DNA from: an uncultured Clostridia bacterium
GTDB lineage: Bacteria > Bacillota > Clostridia > Lachnospirales > Lachnospiraceae
Assembly (NCBI GenBank): GCA_947304065.1
Contig: CAMZAI010000101.1
Location: 1 to 9,837, forward strand
Reading direction: 5' to 3'
Length of the DNA stretch: 9,837 bases
Part shown: positions 6,679-9,837 of the stretch, piece after piece
Position numbering within the stretch: the stretch's first letter is position 1
Layout: each line of letters opens with the position of its first letter
Position numbers and translations under genes: made by a program
Notes under the pieces: generated by a model
Database searches by the model: none
What the model saw: only the letters and a program-made list of their open reading frames with translations
What the model was told of the DNA's origin: nothing

Positions 6679-7197
6679 TTAGTTGTCGGATCTTACATCC
6701 GTAAGTCCAAGTTCAACAGGCGTCTCCCTGCCGAACATATCGATATTGATCGTAACGGTCTGTGCGTCCAGGTCGATAGCACGAACCACGCCCTGACTGT
6801 CTTTCCATGTACCGTTGATGATCGTAACCGTGTCGCCTTCTTCAAAGTCAAGCAGGATCTCACTCGGTCCGTTGTTCATCGCTTCCATCTCTTCCTGAGA
6901 GAGAGGAACCGGCTTTGATCCGGGACCTACGAAGCCTGTCACGCCGCGGGTATTTCTAACGATATACCAGGTGTCATCATTCATGATCATGTTGATGAGC
7001 ACGTATCCGGGGAACATCTTCTTCTCAACCTGCTTTTTGACACCGCTTCTGATCTCGGTGACAGTCTGCACGGGAACCGAAACATCCAATATCTGGTCCT
7101 GAAGCCCTCTGTTTTCAATTGTTTTCTTAAGGTCAAGCATGACCTTGTTTTCATAACCCGAATAGGTATGAACAACGTACCATTTAGCTTCTGCCAT
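6679..7197 (-). CDS. nusG: Transcription elongation/termination factor NusG
   Basis: A 172-residue NusG that binds the clamp helices of RNA polymerase, modulates pausing and processivity and links to the lead ribosome or Rho. The NGN domain (about 4-110) shows KWYVVHTYSGYENKV, KKMFPGYVLI and NTRGVTGFVGPG. The KOW domain (about 118-170) shows FEEGDTV and FGRETPVEL. The KOW loop that reads GPF in E. coli-type NusG is GTW (129-131), followed by KDSQGVV; this fits a clostridial variant more than a defect. AGGAG (7207-7203) is 5 bases before the ATG. It follows secE by 18 bases, the normal bacterial pairing. Confidence 0.97.
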   Translation of the reverse strand: MAEAKWYVVHTYSGYENKVMLDLKKTIENRGLQDQILDVSVPVQTVTEIRSGVKKQVEKKMFPGYVLINMIMNDDTWYIVRNTRGVTGFVGPGSKPVPLSQEEMEAMNNGPSEILLDFEEGDTVTIINGTWKDSQGVVRAIDLDAQTVTINIDMFGRETPVELGLTDVRSDN

Positions 7198-7215
7198 ATC
7201 TACTCCTATCTTTTA

Positions 7216-7431
7216 TCAAACAATGATCTTGTCGAGTCCGAGTTTGATCGCTGCATCAACGAGTGCAATGAGCAAGCCCAGAAGGATAGAAATAATTACA
7301 ACTGCGGTAGACTCCTTGAACAGGGTCTCCTTTGAAGGCCAGGTGATCTTCCTCCATTCGGACTTAACGCCCTTGAAGAAGCTCTTTTTTGCAGGCTTGG
7401 TATTAGCAGCCGCTTTGTTTGTCTCTGCCAT
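7216..7431 (-). CDS. secE: Preprotein translocase subunit SecE
   Basis: A 71-residue single-span SecE, the clamp subunit of the SecYEG channel. After an Ala/Lys-rich start it carries the conserved amphipathic segment FFKGVKSEWRKITWPSKETL (about 18-37), then one membrane helix (about 43-63). This is the short one-helix form usual in Gram-positive bacteria, against three helices in E. coli. AAGGAAGG precedes the ATG at proper distance. It sits 17 bases after rpmG and 18 bases before nusG. In this window it would supply part of the export route for the leucine-rich-repeat protein and the subtilase. Confidence 0.96.
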   Translation of the reverse strand: MAETNKAAANTKPAKKSFFKGVKSEWRKITWPSKETLFKESTAVVIISILLGLLIALVDAAIKLGLDKIIV

Positions 7432-7448
7432 AAGTACCTTCCTTTCCC

Positions 7449-7598
7449 TTACTTCGTTTCCTTGTGCATGGTGTGCTTCTTGCAGAATCTGCAGTACTTC
7501 TTTGTTTCCATTCTGTCAGGATGATTCTTTTTCTCTTTCGTCGTGTTGTAGTTACGCTGCTTGCACTCTGTGCATGCTAATGTAATTTGTACTCGCAC
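7449..7598 (-). CDS. rpmG: Ribosomal protein L33 (zinc-ribbon form), GTG start
   Basis: A 49-residue L33 of the 50S subunit: (M)RVQITLACTECKQRNY at the start, HPDRMETKKYCRFCKKHT towards the end. Four cysteines in two CxxC pairs (C9/C12 and C36/C39) make it the zinc-binding form. Initiation is at GTG: GGAGGT (7611-7606) is 7 bases upstream, and this start gives the normal family length and N-terminus. The longer frame opening at 7685 adds 29 unrelated residues, overlaps a leader hairpin and is not used. It is the first gene of the rpmG-secE-nusG-rplK-rplA operon. Confidence 0.96.
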   Translation of the reverse strand: MRVQITLACTECKQRNYNTTKEKKNHPDRMETKKYCRFCKKHTMHKETK

Positions 7599-7624
7599 AA
7601 CTTCCACCTCCGTTTTCTGATACT

Positions 7625-7651
7625 CACAGGCAATGTGGTATGTTGCCCGTG
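7625..7651 (-). promoter_or_regulatory. 9-bp hairpin in the rpmG leader
   Basis: In the transcript CACGGGCAA (7651-7643) pairs fully with TTGCCTGTG (7633-7625), with one G-U pair and a nine-base loop CATACCACA. The stem ends 13 bases before the GGAGGT of rpmG. Its stability and place suggest a translational control element or binding site for the operon. I do not recognise a known leader family. Confidence 0.45.
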
Positions 7652-7683
7652 GCTGCAAATAAAATGTTATGCTTTTGCGCAAC

Positions 7684-7738
7684 AAAAAAAAGCTGTATGC
7701 GCACCAGCCCTAACAGATTATCACAGAAAACCGCATAC
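7684..7738 (-). other. Inverted repeat plus T8 tract upstream of rpmG (possible attenuator or terminator)
   Basis: GTATGCG (7738-7732 on the minus strand) and CGCATAC (7701-7695) form a 7-bp inverted repeat with a loop of about 30 bases; the second arm is followed by AGC and eight T residues (7691-7684). For transcripts starting near 7711 a smaller stem, AGGGCTG with CAGCTTT (two G-U pairs), would precede the T tract and could act as an attenuator. For transcripts coming from further right, the larger repeat could act as a weak terminator. Both folds are imperfect. Confidence 0.3.
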
Positions 7739-7743
7739 GTCAA
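7717..7743 (-). promoter_or_regulatory. Candidate promoter of the rpmG-secE-nusG-rplK-rplA operon
   Basis: On the minus strand TTGACG (7743-7738) precedes GATAAT (7722-7717), which has an upstream TGT giving an extended -10. The 15-base spacer is short, which the extended -10 could offset. The expected start is near 7711, leaving a leader of about 110 bases to the rpmG GTG. The rest of the 317-base divergent intergenic region (7599-7915) holds the leader hairpins listed separately. I see no convincing small gene in it. Confidence 0.45.
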
Positions 7744-7902
7744 GCACTTTTTCGCGCTTACTTTACCCTTTTTTGCCCATGCGGCCCGCTTATTTAAAAA
7801 ACTCTTGCGTTTGGGGAGGACTGACTGTATATTATTATTGCTTTTATTAAGGAAGTAAAGCGGTTCATTATTTCACAGCCTCAGATATCCCGCTCCATCG
7901 GA

Positions 7903-7908
7903 TATTAT
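7903..7908 (+). promoter_or_regulatory. Possible -10 box placing the subtilase transcript start at its ATG
   Basis: TATTAT (five of six matches to TATAAT) ends 7 bases before the ATG at 7916, so transcription could begin at the start codon. The best -35 at 17 bases (CTCAGA, 7880-7885) is poor. A second weak pair is TTGGGG (7811-7816) with TATTAT (7833-7838), which would give a 70-base leader. Neither is strong. Confidence 0.25.
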
Positions 7909-7915
7909 CATATAC

Positions 7916-9837
7916 ATGAAAAAAACATTAGTCCTTCTTCTGAGCCTCTGCATTCTGCTTCAGGGCTCACATATTACCGGCGCCGGCCCGTCCGCCGTCG
8001 TATCTTCACCGTCCGCTGCAGCGGACGGCGTCACCACGGTCATTGTTACCCTGCGCGAGGGCTGCGACGCTTCTTTGCCAGAGACTGACCGGACTCTTAT
8101 TTCTTACAAAGACGATTCCTTTATCATCCTCGATCACTGCGGCAGCGCTGCCGAGCTCGACTCGTATCTCAGCACTGTCAGAAGTCTGCCCGGCGTTCTT
8201 TCGGCCGAATGCGACACGGCATGCAGCCTTACCGCGTCTTCGGGCGCGCAGACAGACGATTATTTCGCCGCCACCCAGTACTGGTTCCACAACACGGGCA
8301 GCTATTCGAAGTTCTACGTGACCGGCACGACCTCGATCCCCGCGACCGAGGATATCGACATCGACGGCCCCGAAGGCTGGGAACTCTACAAAGAACTCAC
8401 TCCTTCGCACCGCACGATTGTTGCCGTCATTGACACCGGCATTGATTTCCAGCACCCCGATCTCGCCGACAAAATGTGGATCAATTCGGGCGAGATCCCG
8501 GACAACGGGATCGACGATGACAACAACGGCTACATCGACGATGTCTACGGCTGGGACTTCTTCAACAACGATTCCAGCATCTGCCACTACGAATACAACG
8601 AGACTCACGACGCTTATCTTAACGCTTCCTCGGACAATGACAATCACGGCACGCACTGCGCCGGCATCATCGCCGCATCCGCGAATAATTCGATCGGTAT
8701 CGCGGGCGTGGCTTCGATCGGCGACATCAGACTGATGTCCCTCAAGGTCTACGGAGGTTCCGAGTGCAGCGGCAGCGTGGCCGACGCGATCAAGGCCATC
8801 CGTTACGCCGACCGCATGGGCGCCGAGGTCTGCAATATCAGCTGGGGCTTCTACAATTACTCATCATCGCTCTACACGGCGATCGCCCGTTCCAATATGC
8901 TCTTTGTCTGCGCAGCGGGCAACGACGGCAGCAATAACGACGAAAAACCGATCTATCCCGCGAGCTACAATCTGCCCAATGTTATCTCGGTGGCTTATCT
9001 CGACGAGAACGGCGCGATCTCCTCAGGTTCGAACAGAGGCGCCGCAAGCGTAGATACCGCAGCTCCCGCGAAGGATGTTTTCAGCACGGTCGTAGGCTCC
9101 TACTCATCGATGAGCGGATCTTCGATGGCCGCGCCGCAGGTGACCGGCATAGCCGCACTGCTCTACACTCTGGGCAAAGGCATGTTCGCATCGAACGTTA
9201 AAGACATTATCCTGAATTCATTAAAGCCCGTCGACGGTCTTTCGGAATACACATCGGGCGGAGGCATACCCAGCCTTTCCCTCGCGCTCTCGTCCGCTGA
9301 CCGCATCCTTTTTGACAGAGAACTTCCGCACATGCTGATAGGTCTGGAATTCCCCGGCAGCGATCTGATGATCCGCGTAGACGCCGAGGACAGCGGTCCT
9401 TCCGGCATAGGCGACATCAGATATTTCACCGGCAGACGTTCGCTTTCATACTTCGCGCACGGTACCGAAGGCACCGCGATCCCGAGCGGCGAGCTGGTAC
9501 TGGCAAAAGGAGGCCGCTACACCTTCTACTTAAGCGACCGCGCCGGGAATGAGATCGTACGCACACTGCTGATCCCCGACGACATGCTCGCACCGAAGAT
9601 CGAGCGTCTCTCGGTTTCGGTCAACAACAAAATGACCAGACTTACCGTCTCCGCTTATGTCGGCGATGAGCAGTCCGGTCTGCGAACCGTTAAGTATCTT
9701 AAAGGCGTGCATGACGCCTCCGCATTTACATCTTCATCGGTTGAACCGATCGTTCCGGACGAGGACGGCAGGATAGCCTTCCGAGTTTCCGAGCAGGGCA
9801 CCTATACGATCTACGCCTGCGACAACCGCGGCAATGA
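7916..9837 (+). CDS. Secreted subtilisin-like serine protease (S8), 3' end beyond the window
   Basis: Open for 640 codons with no stop before the window ends, so partial. MKKTLVLLLSLCILLQG is a signal peptide. Residues about 38-105 look like an inhibitor-I9-type propeptide (VTTVIVTLREG, LPGVLSAECD). The catalytic domain (about 155-440) has the whole S8 triad: D173 in VAVIDTGID, H244 in NHGTHCAG, S403 in SGSSMAAPQV, with oxyanion N336 in AAGNDG. The Ser motif reads GSSMA where GTSMA is usual, an acceptable variant. An Asp/Asn-rich loop (GIDDDNNGYIDD) may bind calcium. Two beta-rich modules follow (about 470-550 and 558-640), each ending in YxxxDxxGN, resembling Ig-like repeats of surface proteins. 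The enzyme is expected outside the cell; the substrate is unknown. This ATG is the only plausible start (in-frame TAA at 7856, no other start between), yet no Shine-Dalgarno precedes it, unlike most other genes here. Confidence 0.9.
   Translation, partial: MKKTLVLLLSLCILLQGSHITGAGPSAVVSSPSAAADGVTTVIVTLREGCDASLPETDRTLISYKDDSFIILDHCGSAAELDSYLSTVRSLPGVLSAECDTACSLTASSGAQTDDYFAATQYWFHNTGSYSKFYVTGTTSIPATEDIDIDGPEGWELYKELTPSHRTIVAVIDTGIDFQHPDLADKMWINSGEIPDNGIDDDNNGYIDDVYGWDFFNNDSSICHYEYNETHDAYLNASSDNDNHGTHCAGIIAASANNSIGIAGVASIGDIRLMSLKVYGGSECSGSVADAIKAIRYADRMGAEVCNISWGFYNYSSSLYTAIARSNMLFVCAAGNDGSNNDEKPIYPASYNLPNVISVAYLDENGAISSGSNRGAASVDTAAPAKDVFSTVVGSYSSMSGSSMAAPQVTGIAALLYTLGKGMFASNVKDIILNSLKPVDGLSEYTSGGGIPSLSLALSSADRILFDRELPHMLIGLEFPGSDLMIRVDAEDSGPSGIGDIRYFTGRRSLSYFAHGTEGTAIPSGELVLAKGGRYTFYLSDRAGNEIVRTLLIPDDMLAPKIERLSVSVNNKMTRLTVSAYVGDEQSGLRTVKYLKGVHDASAFTSSSVEPIVPDEDGRIAFRVSEQGTYTIYACDNRGN

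Noticed and set aside
7599..7685. 29-residue N-terminal extension of L33
   Set aside because: L33 is normally about 49 residues; GGAGGT is placed for the GTG at 7598, and the extension lies in a hairpin-bearing leader.
7587..7858. Two small overlapping plus-strand open frames (87 and 72 codons) in the divergent intergenic region
   Set aside because: Neither has a ribosome binding site or a recognisable domain; both run through the rpmG promoter and leader.
7916..7966. Possible lipoprotein lipobox at Cys12 of the subtilase (LLSLC)
   Set aside because: The residue before Cys is Leu rather than Gly, Ala or Ser, and Cys lies too early in the hydrophobic core; an ordinary signal peptide fits better.
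8006..8656. 216-codon minus-strand open frame rich in Val/Ile/Asp opposite the subtilase
   Set aside because: The subtilase frame carries the intact catalytic motifs across this stretch; the antisense frame is a by-product of GC-rich codons.

Overview
The window looks like a chromosomal segment of a Gram-positive anaerobe of the class Clostridia, plausibly a gut or rumen Lachnospiraceae-type bacterium. This is inferred from the gene order rpmG-secE-nusG-rplK-rplA, a clostridial-looking NusG, strong AGGAGG-type ribosome binding sites, a BspA-type leucine-rich-repeat surface protein with a C-terminal Big_2-like domain, and a subtilase with clostridial-style Asp/Asn-rich loops. I see no insertion sequence, tRNA, rRNA or CRISPR array.

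Left part (1-3950, minus strand): a secreted leucine-rich-repeat protein lies two bases upstream of a large membrane protein of the O-antigen ligase/polymerase superfamily, so the two are probably co-transcribed and translationally coupled. At the extreme left edge a consensus-like minus-strand promoter with an 11-bp-spaced direct repeat points to a gene outside the window.

Middle (3951-5415): a divergent intergenic region carries a near-consensus sigma-70 promoter reading right. It drives a 391-residue cytoplasmic-looking protein with an N-terminal leucine-zipper coiled coil, a long Pro/Glu/Ala low-complexity rod made of several repeat types, and a short helical tail motif. A strong bidirectional hairpin terminator separates it from the convergent ribosomal operon.

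Ribosomal/secretion operon (5432-7598, minus strand): rpmG (L33), secE, nusG, rplK (L11) and rplA (L1), tightly spaced. The rplK-rplA spacer holds a hairpin that closely mimics the L1-binding site of 23S rRNA, a likely autoregulatory site. Unlike the usual bacterial arrangement, rplJ-rplL-rpoBC do not follow; the operon ends at the terminator right after rplA. The rpmG leader has a promoter, an inverted repeat with a T8 tract and a 9-bp hairpin just before the ribosome binding site.

Right part (7916-9837, plus strand, running off the end): a secreted subtilisin-like (S8) protease with signal peptide, propeptide, intact Asp/His/Ser triad and at least two C-terminal beta-rich modules. It has no recognisable Shine-Dalgarno sequence and may be leaderless.

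No obviously new multi-gene system is visible. The strongest candidates for something under-described are the coiled-coil/Pro-Glu rod protein, the extracytoplasmic insertion in the ligase-like protein, and the RNA leaders.
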